A stretch of DNA of 64,000 nucleotides from Longimycelium tulufanense (GCF_014645795.1 NZ_BMMK01000009.1:142287-206286), one strand, 5' to 3'. Numbered from the stretch's first letter, positions 31,245 through 40,486 are shown. The notes: a model not told the origin generated them from the sequence alone. A program made the numbers and translations.

Positions 31245-32078
31245 TTACCGGAAATCGTCCGCGTGGTCGCGTGCCCACTCGTCGAAGGTGCGCGCCGGCC
31301 GCCCGGTCACCAACTCGACCGTGTTGATCACGGGCATCGGCACCCCATCGTTCTCGGCCAGGTACCTGATCAGCTGGTCAACCAGGCCACCTCCCCACCT
31401 GGCCAGGGTCTCCCGGTACTCGGCCGGGGTCAGCTCCACGAACTCCACCGGGCGCCCGATCGCCGCGCTGATCGCCTCGACCTGCTGCCGCTGGGTCACT
31501 GACTCCGGCCCGGTCATCAGATAGGCACGCCCCACATGGCCATCCTCGGTCAGCGCGCGCACCGCGACCGCGGCAATGTCGGCCTCGTGGATGGCGTCGT
31601 TGTACGCCTCCGGATACGCCGCCCGGACGACTCCTTCGGTACGAATGGAGTACGCCCACTGCAACGTGTTCGTCGCGAAGGTGGCCGGGCGGAGGAAGGT
31701 CCACGACAGCTCGGAGTCGAGCAGCGCCTGTTCGGCTGCCTTGTGCATGACCGCCAGCGGGTTGGCCCCCGGGTTGGCCCCGGTGACCGGGCTGGCGGAC
31801 AGCAGCACGACGTGCTCGACATCCGCCTTCTGGGCCGCCTCGACGAAGTTGTCGATCCCCGCCGGATCGGCGTAGAGGAAGACCTTGGAGACCCCGGCCA
31901 GGGCTGGGATGAGGGAGTCCGCGCGGGTGAGGTCGGCCCCCACCACCTCGACCGAGTCCGGGGCCGTGACGGCGGTCGGGTTCCGGCTGGCCAACCGCAC
32001 CTTCTCGCCGACATCGAGCAGTTGCTGAACCACGGCGCGCGCAACGTGGCCACGCCCTCCGGTTACCAGGATCGTCAC
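31245..32078 (-). CDS. NmrA-like NAD(P)-binding protein
   Basis: 277 residues. Rossmann start TILVTGGRGHVARAVVQQLL (GGxGxxA/G type), ADLTRADSL, then LLSASPVTG and LRPATFATNTLQWAYSI. Matches atypical short-chain dehydrogenases of the NmrA/QOR2 group, which sense or reduce small molecules with NAD(P)H. The GTG at 32078 is preferred because AAGGAG precedes it; a longer reading adds ten residues. Same strand as the MmyB-type regulator upstream, a pairing often seen for such genes. Role in the polyketide pathway is unproven. Confidence 0.85.
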   Translation of the reverse strand: MTILVTGGRGHVARAVVQQLLDVGEKVRLASRNPTAVTAPDSVEVVGADLTRADSLIPALAGVSKVFLYADPAGIDNFVEAAQKADVEHVVLLSASPVTGANPGANPLAVMHKAAEQALLDSELSWTFLRPATFATNTLQWAYSIRTEGVVRAAYPEAYNDAIHEADIAAVAVRALTEDGHVGRAYLMTGPESVTQRQQVEAISAAIGRPVEFVELTPAEYRETLARWGGGLVDQLIRYLAENDGVPMPVINTVELVTGRPARTFDEWARDHADDFR

Positions 32079-32115
32079 GACAACTCCTTGCTGAACCTCT
32101 GATACCAACGCAGAG

Positions 32116-32130
32116 ACAGACGCCGTCTGT
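32116..32130. promoter_or_regulatory. 15-bp palindrome upstream of the NmrA-like gene
   Basis: ACAGACG-C-CGTCTGT is a perfect inverted repeat 38 bases before the NmrA-like start. A good operator candidate for the neighbouring MmyB-type regulator or another dimeric repressor. The remaining intergenic bases (32131-32347) show nothing else. Confidence 0.5.
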
Positions 32131-32347
32131 TCTGTTGCTTCACATCTTGGAAGACGGTCCCGGAGCGAGGAAGGGACGGACTATCCCCGGACTCGCAGGG
32201 CTAGGCTGGGAACAACGTCGCCGGCAGGGGTGCGCATATCGCGTTGTGTCGCGCAAGATGCTCATGGTCATGGCTGCCTTCCGGAAGCCGCCAACACGCG
32301 CGAAGCGTGCGGTGCCTCCGGGTGGTGGCACAAGGCCGCACGCAGGA

Positions 32348-33187
32348 TCAGTTCCGCTGCGCCTGCAGCTTCTTCGGCTCGATGACCAATCTCTTCAACG
32401 ACCTCATGGCGCGTGCGGTCGCTGACCCGGGCTCCGTGGTGTACATCATCAGGCGTTGGTCGACGCCCGGAATCTGGAGAGTCTCACAGTGCAGCTCCAG
32501 CGGACCGACGACCGGATGTACCGTACGTTTCACGCTGGTGCGTTGGACCTCGACATCGTGTGCGGTCCACATCTCGGTGAATTCCCGGCTCGCTGCAGAC
32601 AGCTCGTCGACCAGCGCCCGAACCTCGGCCTCGTCGTGGTGCCGACCACCGGTTCGCAGATCGGCGACACACCTGCGTGCGTAATTGGAGCCGTCGGCCG
32701 TCCGCAGCCAAGACCTGCGGTGCAGGAAGATCCACCGAAGGGTGTTGCGTTCGTGCTCCGGCATTGACTCGAGGTCCGTCATCAGCGCAGCGGCCATGCT
32801 GTTCCACGCGAGTATGTCGTACTTGCCGTCCATAACGACGGCGGGCACGTCGTCGAGCCGGTCGAGCATGCTCTGCACACTCCTGGACACCCGCCGTTCA
32901 CGGGCGGGAGCGGGCGCAACACCGCCGAGGCAGAGTAGGTAGTTCCGCTCGTCCGTGGACATCCGCAGGGCACGGGCCAACGCCATCAGCACCTGCCGGG
33001 ACGGGTTGGCTCCCCGCGCCTGCTCCATCCGCATGTAGTAGTCGGTGGAGATGCCGGCGAGCTGGGCGACCTCCTCGCGACGCAGTCCGGGGGTTCTCCG
33101 TCGTCCCCCAACTTGTAGCCCGATCTCCCCAGGTTCAAGCCGGGAGCGCCTGCTGCGCAGGAAATGTGCAAGCTCCGCCTTGTCCAC
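32348..33187 (-). CDS. XRE regulator with MmyB-type ligand domain
   Basis: 279 residues from the GTG at 33187; a longer reading runs into the next gene. Helix-turn-helix at about 10-85 (RTPGLRREEVAQLAGISTDYYMRMEQAR, PSRQVLMALARALRM), then the MmyB PAS-like domain (VPAVVMDGKYDILAWNSMAAALM, WIFLHRRSWLRTADGS). Members typically control an adjacent oxidoreductase gene, here the NmrA-like one, in response to a small ligand. It lies 77 bases downstream of the flavin hydroxylase gene. Confidence 0.88.
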   Translation of the reverse strand: MDKAELAHFLRSRRSRLEPGEIGLQVGGRRRTPGLRREEVAQLAGISTDYYMRMEQARGANPSRQVLMALARALRMSTDERNYLLCLGGVAPAPARERRVSRSVQSMLDRLDDVPAVVMDGKYDILAWNSMAAALMTDLESMPEHERNTLRWIFLHRRSWLRTADGSNYARRCVADLRTGGRHHDEAEVRALVDELSAASREFTEMWTAHDVEVQRTSVKRTVHPVVGPLELHCETLQIPGVDQRLMMYTTEPGSATARAMRSLKRLVIEPKKLQAQRN

Positions 33188-33264
33188 CCCGCAAGGATGC
33201 CTCGCCCCGACAGTCGTGGCCAAACCGCAGAACCCGTGCCGAGCAACAGAGCTTCGTGCTGACA

Positions 33265-34398
33265 TCAGTCCCCCCAACGCCACACGGAGCGGGCAAAGAG
33301 CTGACTGCTGCACTCAATGTCGAGCACCGCATGGGACGTAGCAGTGTGAACGTCGCGCCAGGCCCGCTGTACCGGACCCTGCTCGGTTTGGGCTCGCATA
33401 CCGCCCGACCGAAACACGCGCTCAACGGCGGCGACAACGTGCTCGGCGGCAGCCGTTGCGTCCCTGACATTGCGGGCCACGAGCAGGTCGTCCAGTGCAC
33501 CGGAGTCGGCGGTTGCCGTGGCGCGTTCCAGCAGGAGCTGGGCGGCGTCGAGATCGGAGGTGGAGCGGGTGAGTGCCAGCTGGCTCGACGTCCGGGTAGC
33601 GGCTGGTCCAGCCGAGGTCCTTGCTCTACCTGTCATCTCTGTCCACGCCGCCACACCCATCCTGGCTGCCCCCAGTGTGGGAGCGGCGAACAAGGGTGGA
33701 TGGGCGCCGAGGAGTGGGATCCGGTAGCAGGGAGCTGCCACCGCGTCATCCACGCCCCGGAGCAACGTGCGCTGCGGGAAGCACCGGTGGTCCGGCACGA
33801 AGACATCATCGAGCAGCAAGGTGTTACTGCCCGTGCCCCGCATTCCGACTGTGTGCCAGGTGTCCTGGATCGAAAAATCGTCGCTGGGCACGGCAAAGAA
33901 CCAGTTCTCCCGGTCGCCCGGGAAGTCCGGCGTGGCACACAGAAGCGCCCAGTGAGCGAAGTCCACGCCGCTGAGGTAGCGCCACTGGCCCGACAGCCGC
34001 CAGCCACCGTGACCTCGGACGGGAACACTCCCGTTCGGGACCAGGGCAGCGGCGATCGGAACATCAGGACTGTCCGCCCAGATCTCGTGACGTCCCTCGG
34101 CGGGCAGGAAACCCGCCATCCGGCTGGAGGTGGCGAAGATCATCCCGCACCAGGCGGCAGACGCGCAGGCCGTACCCACCTCGATCAGTGCCCGCGCCAG
34201 CACGGTGAACGTTCCTGCCGTGCCGCAATACTCCGTCGGCACGAAGTGTCTGGCAAAGCCGGCCCCGACCAGGGCTTGCGCCACGTCGGGATGCAGGACG
34301 CGGTCGCGGTCGGCATCTCCCGCGTATCGGGCCGCGATCTCGGCGGTGCTGCCCACCTCTGCCAAGAGTCGCGCACCGGCAGACGTGTTGGTTGTCAT
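33265..34398 (-). CDS. Flavin-dependent hydroxylase of the acyl-CoA dehydrogenase fold (ActVA-5/HsaA type)
   Basis: 377 residues. Group D two-component monooxygenases share the acyl-CoA dehydrogenase fold. The sequence has FARHFVPTEYCG, a flavin-loop region with WCGMIFATSSRMAGFLP, WRLSGQWRYLSGVDFAHWAL and GTGSNTLLLDDVFVPDHR, all as in HsaA/ActVA-ORF5 enzymes rather than true dehydrogenases. Such enzymes hydroxylate aromatic polyketide rings using reduced flavin from a separate reductase; none is in this cluster, but one is encoded at 61.1 kb. Start: ATG at 34398 with AAAGG 6 bases upstream; the stop of the lipocalin-like gene overlaps it (TGATG). Third gene of the minus tailoring operon. Confidence 0.85.
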   Translation of the reverse strand: MTTNTSAGARLLAEVGSTAEIAARYAGDADRDRVLHPDVAQALVGAGFARHFVPTEYCGTAGTFTVLARALIEVGTACASAAWCGMIFATSSRMAGFLPAEGRHEIWADSPDVPIAAALVPNGSVPVRGHGGWRLSGQWRYLSGVDFAHWALLCATPDFPGDRENWFFAVPSDDFSIQDTWHTVGMRGTGSNTLLLDDVFVPDHRCFPQRTLLRGVDDAVAAPCYRIPLLGAHPPLFAAPTLGAARMGVAAWTEMTGRARTSAGPAATRTSSQLALTRSTSDLDAAQLLLERATATADSGALDDLLVARNVRDATAAAEHVVAAVERVFRSGGMRAQTEQGPVQRAWRDVHTATSHAVLDIECSSQLFARSVWRWGD

Positions 34399-34862
34399 CA
34401 CGAGCCTTTCTTGTCCTGTCTTGACGGACGAGATCGCCGAGGACGCTCCGGAGTTCGACCTCGCTGCCAGTTCAGGACGCGACGCTGGGGCCTACCCGCG
34501 ATGACGGCGGTGCCATAGAGGGTGAGGTGTTCGCCATTCAGCTCCACGTCGCGGACCTGCTCCACGTCCACCCAGTCCGGGTTCGGGGTGACCGACACCA
34601 GGTGGACGACCCGGCCGCCCTCGATCCGCCAGCAGCCGGCGTACCCCATGTACCGGGGTGCGGAGGTTCCGTCGGCCGAACCCTCGGTCCGCATCATGCT
34701 CACAGCCAGATAACCGTCGCCGGTGTAGATCAGCAGTCCTCGCGGTCGCGGGCCGAGGGGCCCCTCCCGCACGCCGCCGTCCTCGTCGAGGTCCTGGAAC
34801 GACACCAGGTGCCAGACACCGACGAGATCGTTCGTCAAGAGAACGTCGTGGGTTCGGGCCAC
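34398..34862 (-). CDS. Lipocalin-like domain protein
   Basis: 154 residues from the GTG at 34862. The core LVGVWHLVSFQDLDEDG, GLLIYTGDGYLAVSMMR, YMGYAGCWRIEGGRVVHLVSVTPNPDW and NGEHLTLYGTAVIAG is the lipocalin-like barrel family found beside polyketide tailoring genes. It may bind or help shape a hydrophobic intermediate; no catalysis is shown. A GTG at 34925 overlapping the monooxygenase stop is an alternative start; neither has a good ribosome site. Confidence 0.78.
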   Translation of the reverse strand: MARTHDVLLTNDLVGVWHLVSFQDLDEDGGVREGPLGPRPRGLLIYTGDGYLAVSMMRTEGSADGTSAPRYMGYAGCWRIEGGRVVHLVSVTPNPDWVDVEQVRDVELNGEHLTLYGTAVIAGRPQRRVLNWQRGRTPERPRRSRPSRQDKKGS

Positions 34863-34921
34863 ACCGTCGCACCCACACCCACCACTGGGCGGGACCGGAC
34901 GACGTTCCGGCGCCTTCCCGT

Positions 34922-36475
34922 TCACTCCGGCCGCCCGAACCAGGTACGCAACGCCAGCATGAGATCGTCCTGCTCGAGGGCGGCACCGGCCAGCAGGACC
35001 CATGCCACACAGCCGTCCGGACGTAGCAGGAGCGCATCGGCCTCCTTCTGCTCGCTCTTGCAGGTCAGTATTCGGACCCGTCGGGACCAGCGGTCCACAA
35101 CCGTCCGCAGCTCCGTGCGGTTCGCGAAGTCGAGGAGCAGGCCGCGAGGGTCCGGTGGCAGGTTGGCGAGGGTGCGCACGCAGCCGAGCTGACCGGTCTC
35201 CTCCACCGGAAACACACGGATGTTCGGGTAGAGCGTGCCCGCGAGCGGGTGGCTGTCGCCGAGGTCGTAGCGTGTGTCGAGGCCGCCCAGCCGGTCAGCG
35301 ACGAACCCCTTCACCGCGTCGATATCCAGCAGCTTTTCGAAGAGTTTCCGTAGCGCCGTGCTCTGCGGATCCGGCCGCATCAGCGCGGCTTGTGCCCTGG
35401 CGTTGCGCAGCAGCTCAACACCTACCGGGTGTCGTTCGGCGTGATAGCTGTCCAGCAATCCCGCTGGCGCCCAGCCCTGGAGCTCGGCCGCGAGCTTCCA
35501 CCCGAGGTTCGCGGCGTCGGTGAGGCCAACGTTGAGCCCCTGCCCACCGAATGGTGCGTGGCAGTGCGCCGCGTCTCCTGCCAGCAGGACTCGTCCTCGT
35601 CGGTAGTTCGTCGCTTGGTAGGCGTGGTCGGTGAACCGTCCCCCCGAACGCATCGCCGCGATTTCCACCTCGATGCCGCTGACCCGGTGGATGCTCCGCT
35701 CGAGCTCGCGCTCGTCCAGGGGAGGCCACGAGGGATCGGGTGGCCCGTCGAACTCCACCGTCGCGACCCGGTCGACGCCGAGCCCGTAGACGATGAGCCC
35801 GTCGGGCGTGTAGTGGAAACCGTGTGGAACGGGGGAAGCGCCTGCGAATTCGACCACACCTTGCCGTCCGGTGAGGGTCGGTGGGGTGCCGGTGAGCTCG
35901 AAGCCGGCCAGCGACCGCACGGCGCTGCTGGCACCGTCGCATCCCACCACATATCGCGCCAGCACCCGGCTGGTCCCGGACGGCGTCCTGGCCAGGACCC
36001 GGATCGCTTCGTGCTCATGGTCGACCTCCACCACCTCGTGCGACCGCCGTAGCTGGACGCCGAGCTGACCCGCACGACGCAACAGGATGTCGACCAATGC
36101 CGGTTGCTCGACCCGTACCCTGCGGCGGTCAGCATCACCGGCCTGTGTGCCGTCCAATTTCTCCAAGCCGGCAAAGTGTTCCTTGGGAAGCCCGTCCTCC
36201 GGAGCACGACCGGCGGCCAGTGCCATCTCCCGGTATCCCTGTAGCGTCCTGCGTTCCGCCTCCAGCACCACACCGAGGAGCCCACGGCGGGCAAGGGCTT
36301 CGAACCCGAGCGGCCCGATCGACCCGGCCTTGGTCATGCGTTCCGGCTCGGGTGAGCGTTCAAGAACCAGCACGGAGACACCGCCCAGTCGAAGCTCGCA
36401 CGCCAGCATGAGGCCCACCGGCCCGGCCCCCGCGACAACGACGTCAAACCTGTCGCAGCTTTCGTCAGGCACCAT
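34922..36475 (-). CDS. FAD-dependent aromatic polyketide monooxygenase
   Basis: 517 residues from the ATG at 36475. Dinucleotide fold FDVVVAGAGPVGLMLACEL near residue 10, the GCDGASSAVRSL (DG) motif, and RVLLAGDAAHCHAPFGGQGLNVGLTDAANLGWKL (GD motif). A thioredoxin-like C-terminal domain of about 130 residues follows. This is the PgaE/RdmE/TcmG-type layout that hydroxylates polyketide rings with NAD(P)H and O2. Reading further upstream would run into the divergent promoter, so the longer start is rejected. It heads the minus-strand tailoring operon. Confidence 0.92.
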   Translation of the reverse strand: MVPDESCDRFDVVVAGAGPVGLMLACELRLGGVSVLVLERSPEPERMTKAGSIGPLGFEALARRGLLGVVLEAERRTLQGYREMALAAGRAPEDGLPKEHFAGLEKLDGTQAGDADRRRVRVEQPALVDILLRRAGQLGVQLRRSHEVVEVDHEHEAIRVLARTPSGTSRVLARYVVGCDGASSAVRSLAGFELTGTPPTLTGRQGVVEFAGASPVPHGFHYTPDGLIVYGLGVDRVATVEFDGPPDPSWPPLDERELERSIHRVSGIEVEIAAMRSGGRFTDHAYQATNYRRGRVLLAGDAAHCHAPFGGQGLNVGLTDAANLGWKLAAELQGWAPAGLLDSYHAERHPVGVELLRNARAQAALMRPDPQSTALRKLFEKLLDIDAVKGFVADRLGGLDTRYDLGDSHPLAGTLYPNIRVFPVEETGQLGCVRTLANLPPDPRGLLLDFANRTELRTVVDRWSRRVRILTCKSEQKEADALLLRPDGCVAWVLLAGAALEQDDLMLALRTWFGRPE

Positions 36476-36524
36476 GAGGTCCAACACTCCTTCGTCGCCG
36501 TCAGCCCACAATCCACCCGATGCA

Positions 36525-36552
36525 CTCAAGGACCGATCAAGCCTGACCAAGG
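36525..36552 (-). promoter_or_regulatory. SARP-type heptamer repeats for the minus tailoring operon
   Basis: Read on the minus strand: CCTTGGT (36552-36546), GCTTGAT (36542-36536), CCTTGAG (36531-36525), with starts 10 and 11 bases apart. SARP regulators bind direct heptamers at about 11-bp intervals just upstream of the -10 box. The set points at the monooxygenase gene. Confidence 0.68.
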
Positions 36553-36590
36553 TTTTCCTCCGGTTGCGCACCGAGGAAACCACCGAAGGT

Positions 36591-36618
36591 CCTTGTTGTT
36601 CCTTGAGCAACCCTTGAG
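36591..36618 (+). promoter_or_regulatory. SARP-type heptamer repeats for the plus polyketide operon
   Basis: CCTTGTT (36591-36597), CCTTGAG (36601-36607), CCTTGAG (36612-36618), with starts 10 and 11 bases apart, lie about 55 bases before the O-methyltransferase start. They mirror the set at 36525-36552 in motif, number and spacing. Likely target of the SARP at 30.2 kb. Confidence 0.72.
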
Positions 36619-36671
36619 AAGCGCGAAACAACGTTGACTCCGCACCGCCGAAAAAGGACAACAGGAGAATG

Positions 36672-37388
36672 ATGTCCACCTTGGACTCCGAACTCGTGTG
36701 CTCGGTGCTCGACCGAATCTTCGCCGCCGGGAAGGACGACGCACAGGTCATTCGGCAGCTCGCCCGGGAGCGCCCAGACGTTGGCCCGCACAAGGAACGG
36801 CGCACCTTGCACGACCTGCCCGCGCAGGAGCTGGCCGAGGTCCTCTCGGGGGTGCCCATCCCGGTACCGCGTGCGGCCGGCGAGCTGCTTTACGTGCTCG
36901 CGCGGGCGTGCGGGGCCCGGCGCGTCGTGGAGTACGGAACCTCGCACGGCGTCTCGACGATCTACCTCGCCGCGGCGGTCCGGGACAACGGCGGTGGTCA
37001 GGTGATCGGCACGGAGCTGCAGCCCAACAAGGTGCCGATCGCCGAGGCCAACCTGGTGGAGGCACGGCTCGACGACCTCGTGGAGATTCGGACCGGGGAT
37101 GCCAGGGACACTTTGCGGGAGCTGCCCGGGCCGGTCGACCTCCTGCTCGTCGACGGCTTCGCCAGTCTCTACTTGGAGGTGCTGCGGCTGGTCGAGCCGT
37201 TTCTCGCGCCCGGCGCGCTCGTCGTGGCAGATGGCATGCCCGAAGGGCCGAAGATCCTGCGCGAGTACCTGGACCACGTGCGGAACCCGGCCAACGGTTA
37301 CCTGAGCGTGAGCCTGCCGATAGGTGACGGGATCGAGCTCTCACTGCGTACCAGGAATTTCTCGTGCACGTCCCGGGATCGGACGTGA
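36672..37388 (+). CDS. SAM-dependent O-methyltransferase (first of two paralogues)
   Basis: 238 residues. Class I methyltransferase: SAM motif VVEYGTSHGVSTIYLAAAV, acidic TELQPNK after strand 2, GPVDLLLVDGFASLYLEVL, and ALVVADGMPEG. Similar to caffeoyl-CoA/catechol-type O-methyltransferases in fold and to the protein at 50995-51744 in sequence. Presumed to methylate a phenolic oxygen of the polyketide. The second of two adjacent ATGs (36672) is preferred, with AGGAG 4 bases upstream. First gene of the plus operon. Confidence 0.88.
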   Translation: MSTLDSELVCSVLDRIFAAGKDDAQVIRQLARERPDVGPHKERRTLHDLPAQELAEVLSGVPIPVPRAAGELLYVLARACGARRVVEYGTSHGVSTIYLAAAVRDNGGGQVIGTELQPNKVPIAEANLVEARLDDLVEIRTGDARDTLRELPGPVDLLLVDGFASLYLEVLRLVEPFLAPGALVVADGMPEGPKILREYLDHVRNPANGYLSVSLPIGDGIELSLRTRNFSCTSRDRT

Positions 37389-37442
37389 GACAATTGACGG
37401 AAGCGCTCTCGGAAGAGTCGCCGACACTTATGGGATTGCTGA

Positions 37443-37775
37443 ATGATCGCGCATACTCTCATCTATCAGTTCGACCAGTCTGTCTCGGATGTCGAGCAGG
37501 AGCGGTTCTTCGCAGGGCTGCGTGATCTCGTACTTGATTCTGGATATGTCGAGGGTTTTGATCGCAAGGACCATCTTTGGTTGCCGGTGGACGAGCACTC
37601 GAAAGGGATGACCGGAACCACCATCGCGCGGTACACGTGTCCGGATCTGGAGTCCCTGCGGAAGTTCTCCGAGCTTCCACAGGTACACGAGTTCATCCGG
37701 GGTTGGCGATCGCGAATCCAGTACCGGGCGGCGTACGCCAACCACGAGGAACTTTCGCCGCGCGCAACGTCTTGA
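37443..37775 (+). CDS. Dabb / TcmI-like small alpha+beta barrel protein
   Basis: 110 residues. Begins MIAHTLIYQFDQSV and has the ferredoxin-like pattern of Dabb or antibiotic-monooxygenase barrels (QERFFAGLRDLV, FDRKDHLWLPVDE, SLRKFSELPQVHEFIRGW). Related small dimeric proteins in aromatic polyketide clusters are cyclases (TcmI type) or quinone-forming monooxygenases; residues alone do not decide. It follows the methyltransferase by 54 bases. Confidence 0.75.
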   Translation: MIAHTLIYQFDQSVSDVEQERFFAGLRDLVLDSGYVEGFDRKDHLWLPVDEHSKGMTGTTIARYTCPDLESLRKFSELPQVHEFIRGWRSRIQYRAAYANHEELSPRATS

Positions 37776-37839
37776 CTCCCGTGCCTCCCACCCCCGCACG
37801 ACCAACGAGTACTTCCCCGACCGCAGAGAAGGAGCCAAC

Positions 37840-38334
37840 GTGCGCCACACCGAGCACACCGTGACGATCGATGCGCCGGCGGAGATCGTCTGGGACGTTC
37901 TCGTCGACGTCGAGGGCTATGCGCGGATCTTCCCGCCCACACAGGAAGTGACGATCCTCGAGGAGACCGGCGAGTACCAGATCGCCAGGCTGGTCGTCGA
38001 CGTCAACGGGCAGATCCAGTCGTGGGTCTCACGTCGCGACATCGACGTCGAGCGGAAGGTGATCGCCTACCGCCAGCTCGAGACCGCGCCCCTCATGGGC
38101 CACATGGGCGGCGAATGGCGCGCCCTGCCACTCGGAGACGATCGAACCCAGCTCGTCCTGACTCACGACTTCTGCCCGCGCACCCCAGTCGACGGCAAGG
38201 TCGCGGGGAAGTTCACCTACGAGGAGGCGGACGAGCTACTCCGGGCGGCGGTCGAACGCAACAGCGTGGCGGACCTCGCCGCCGTCAAGGCCGCGGCGGA
38301 ACGTCAGGCCGTCGGCGCGGGCCGGGTGTCATGA
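37840..38334 (+). CDS. SRPBCC aromatase/cyclase (single domain)
   Basis: 164 residues, START-like helix-grip fold: HTVTIDAPAEIVWDVLVDVEGYARIFPPTQEVTILEE at the start and a long C-terminal helix (EEADELLRAAVERNSVADLAAVKAAAER). The match is to TcmN/WhiE-ORFVI-type aromatase/cyclases, which fold and aromatise the first ring of a poly-beta-ketone. A single domain suggests action on an unreduced chain, consistent with no ketoreductase in the cluster. GTG start with GAAGGAG. Confidence 0.85.
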   Translation: MRHTEHTVTIDAPAEIVWDVLVDVEGYARIFPPTQEVTILEETGEYQIARLVVDVNGQIQSWVSRRDIDVERKVIAYRQLETAPLMGHMGGEWRALPLGDDRTQLVLTHDFCPRTPVDGKVAGKFTYEEADELLRAAVERNSVADLAAVKAAAERQAVGAGRVS

Positions 38335-39080
38335 CACGTTTCGTCGACCTCAGCGTCCGGATCCAGCCCACGCCCAGCGAGGCCACGCCCGTCACGATCC
38401 ATCCGCTGAGTCACCGTGATGGCGCCCGCGTCCTCGGACTGGAGCCCGCGGACTTTCCGGACGAAATGGCGATCTCGAACGAGACGGTCACACTGACGAC
38501 GCACACCGGCACCCACATGGATGCGCCACTGCACTACGGGCCATTCAGCGCAGGACTTCCGGCGAAGAGTATTGACGAAGTCCCACTTGAGTGGTGCTAC
38601 GGCGACGGCGTGGTCCTGGACGTCCGCAAGGTGCCGCCTGGGGAGAGTATCGAGGTCGAGCATCTCCTCGAGGCTGCTGCCGCCGCGCGTCACGAGCCCA
38701 CCGCCGGGGACATCGTCCTGCTCTGGACCGGCGCCGACGCACTGTGGGGCAGCCCCGACTACCTCACCTCCTACTCCGGGCTCAGTGGTGCGGCCACCGC
38801 GTTTCTCGTCGAGCGCGGGGTACGGGTGATCGGCATCGACGCCTGGGGTCTGGATCGCCCCATGGCACGCATGATCGAGGATTACCGGCGAACCGGGGAC
38901 CGCAGCCATCTCTGGCCGGCACACGTGTATGGCCGTCGCCGGGAGTACCTGCAGCTGGAGAAGCTGACCAATCTGGCCGCGCTGCCCGCATCCACCGGCT
39001 TTCGGGTCGCCTGTTTCCCCATCCCGGTTCACGGAGCAGGCGCCGGGTGGGCTCGGGTCGTGGCCATCGTCGACACCTGA
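38331..39080 (+). CDS. Cyclase-family protein (kynurenine formamidase fold)
   Basis: 249 residues, ATG overlapping the previous stop. The metal-site motif [12 protein letters not shown] near residue 60 and the [13 protein letters not shown] start are signatures of the cyclase family that includes polyketide second/third-ring cyclases as well as kynurenine formamidases. In this setting, ring closure of the aromatic polyketide is the likely role. Later [15 protein letters not shown] is also typical. Confidence 0.85.
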   Translation: MTRFVDLSVRIQPTPSEATPVTIHPLSHRDGARVLGLEPADFPDEMAISNETVTLTTHTGTHMDAPLHYGPFSAGLPAKSIDEVPLEWCYGDGVVLDVRKVPPGESIEVEHLLEAAAAARHEPTAGDIVLLWTGADALWGSPDYLTSYSGLSGAATAFLVERGVRVIGIDAWGLDRPMARMIEDYRRTGDRSHLWPAHVYGRRREYLQLEKLTNLAALPASTGFRVACFPIPVHGAGAGWARVVAIVDT

Positions 39081-39214
39081 TCGTCCGGACCCGGTTGGGT
39101 CAGCGGCGAAACACTGTTCGCATCCGATGGGCTCGACCGCGTTTTCCCGGAGCACTCCGTGCGGTCAGGTGTCGTTGCCGGTGCGGGAGGACGGCGACGG
39201 GGAGGGAGGGGCTG

Positions 39215-40486
39215 ATGGCACGTCGGGTTGTCATCACCGGAATCGGGGTGCGCACCCCGGGCGGGAATGATGTCAAGGAGTTCTGGGGTCTGTTGACCTC
39301 GGGTCGCACCGCGACACGGCGAATGTCCCTGTGCGATCCCGGCGAGTTCCGTTCGCAGGTAGCCGCGGAGTGTGACTTCGACCCGCGTCGGGAGGGGCTC
39401 ACTCCCCGTGAGATCCGCCGGATGGATCGCGCGACGCAGCTCGCGGTCGCCAGCACCCGTGATGCGTTACGCGACGGCGGGTTGGACACGGCGCAGACAG
39501 ACCCGCACCGAGTCGGTGTGGCCCTGGGTAGCGCGGTAGCCGCAGCGACCAGCCTGGAGAACGAGTACCTCGTCCTGTCGGACTCGGGCCGGCAGTGGAT
39601 GGTCGACCACGACTACCTGTCGCCACACATGTTCGACTACCTCACGCCCGGTGTCGCCGCGGCTGAGGTGGCCTGGGTAGCCGGCGCCGAGGGTCCGGTG
39701 TCACTGGTATCCGACGGTTGCACCTCCGGGCTGGACGCGGTGGGGCACGGTTTCCGCCTCATTCGTGAAGGCAGCGTCGACGTCGCGATCGCGGGTGCAA
39801 CGGATGCTCCCATCACCCCGATCGTCGTCGCGTGTTTCGACGCGATCAAGGCCACGACTCCCCGCAACGACGACCCTGAGCACGCGTCACGGCCATTCGA
39901 CCGGACCCGCGACGGGTTCGTGCTCGCCGAGGGATCCGCGATCTTGGTGCTCGAGGACCTCGAGCACGCGCAGCGGCGCGGCGCCCGGCCCTACGCGGAG
40001 ATCACCGGCTATGCCACTCGGCTGAATGCGTACCACATGACCGGCCTCAAGACGGACGGAGTGGAGATGGCGGAGGCGATCCGCGTCGCACTGGACGAGT
40101 CCAGGCTCAATGCCGAGGACGTCGACTACGTCAACGCCCACGGTTCCGGAACCAAGCAGAACGACCGGCACGAGACAGCGGCGTTCAAGCGGAGTCTCGG
40201 ACAGCACGCTCGACAGATTCCGGTCAGTTCGATCAAGTCGATGGTCGGTCACTCCCTCGGTGCGATCGGCTCCATCGAGATTGCAGCCTGTGCCTTGGCG
40301 ATCGAGCACGGGGTGGTGCCGCCCACGGCCAACTTGCACGAGCCCGACCCCGAGTGCGACCTCGACTACGTCCCGCTGACGGCACGCGAGATGGCTGTTG
40401 ATGCGGTGTTGAGCGTAGGTAGCGGTTTCGGTGGGTTCCAGAGCGCGATGGTCCTCCGGCGGCCAGGCATCGGGGTGGCGCTGTGA
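39215..40486 (+). CDS. Type II PKS ketosynthase alpha
   Basis: 423 residues. Catalytic Cys169 in [12 protein letters not shown], His309 in [11 protein letters not shown], Lys341 and His346 in [16 protein letters not shown]: the complete KS triad plus lysine. It condenses malonyl units on the ACP together with the adjacent chain-length factor. ATG with GGGAGGGAGGGG upstream. Codon 85 is a rare TTA (39467). Length and order KS-alpha, KS-beta, ACP are standard for aromatic polyketide clusters. Confidence 0.97.
   Translation: MARRVVITGIGVRTPGGNDVKEFWGLLTSGRTATRRMSLCDPGEFRSQVAAECDFDPRREGLTPREIRRMDRATQLAVASTRDALRDGGLDTAQTDPHRVGVALGSAVAAATSLENEYLVLSDSGRQWMVDHDYLSPHMFDYLTPGVAAAEVAWVAGAEGPVSLVSDGCTSGLDAVGHGFRLIREGSVDVAIAGATDAPITPIVVACFDAIKATTPRNDDPEHASRPFDRTRDGFVLAEGSAILVLEDLEHAQRRGARPYAEITGYATRLNAYHMTGLKTDGVEMAEAIRVALDESRLNAEDVDYVNAHGSGTKQNDRHETAAFKRSLGQHARQIPVSSIKSMVGHSLGAIGSIEIAACALAIEHGVVPPTANLHEPDPECDLDYVPLTAREMAVDAVLSVGSGFGGFQSAMVLRRPGIGVAL

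Noticed and set aside
34922..36859. Longer start for the polyketide FAD monooxygenase (645 residues)
   Set aside because: The extra 128 residues are non-conserved and would cross the divergent promoter, its heptamer repeats and the start of the methyltransferase gene; the FAD fold begins just after the ATG at 36475.
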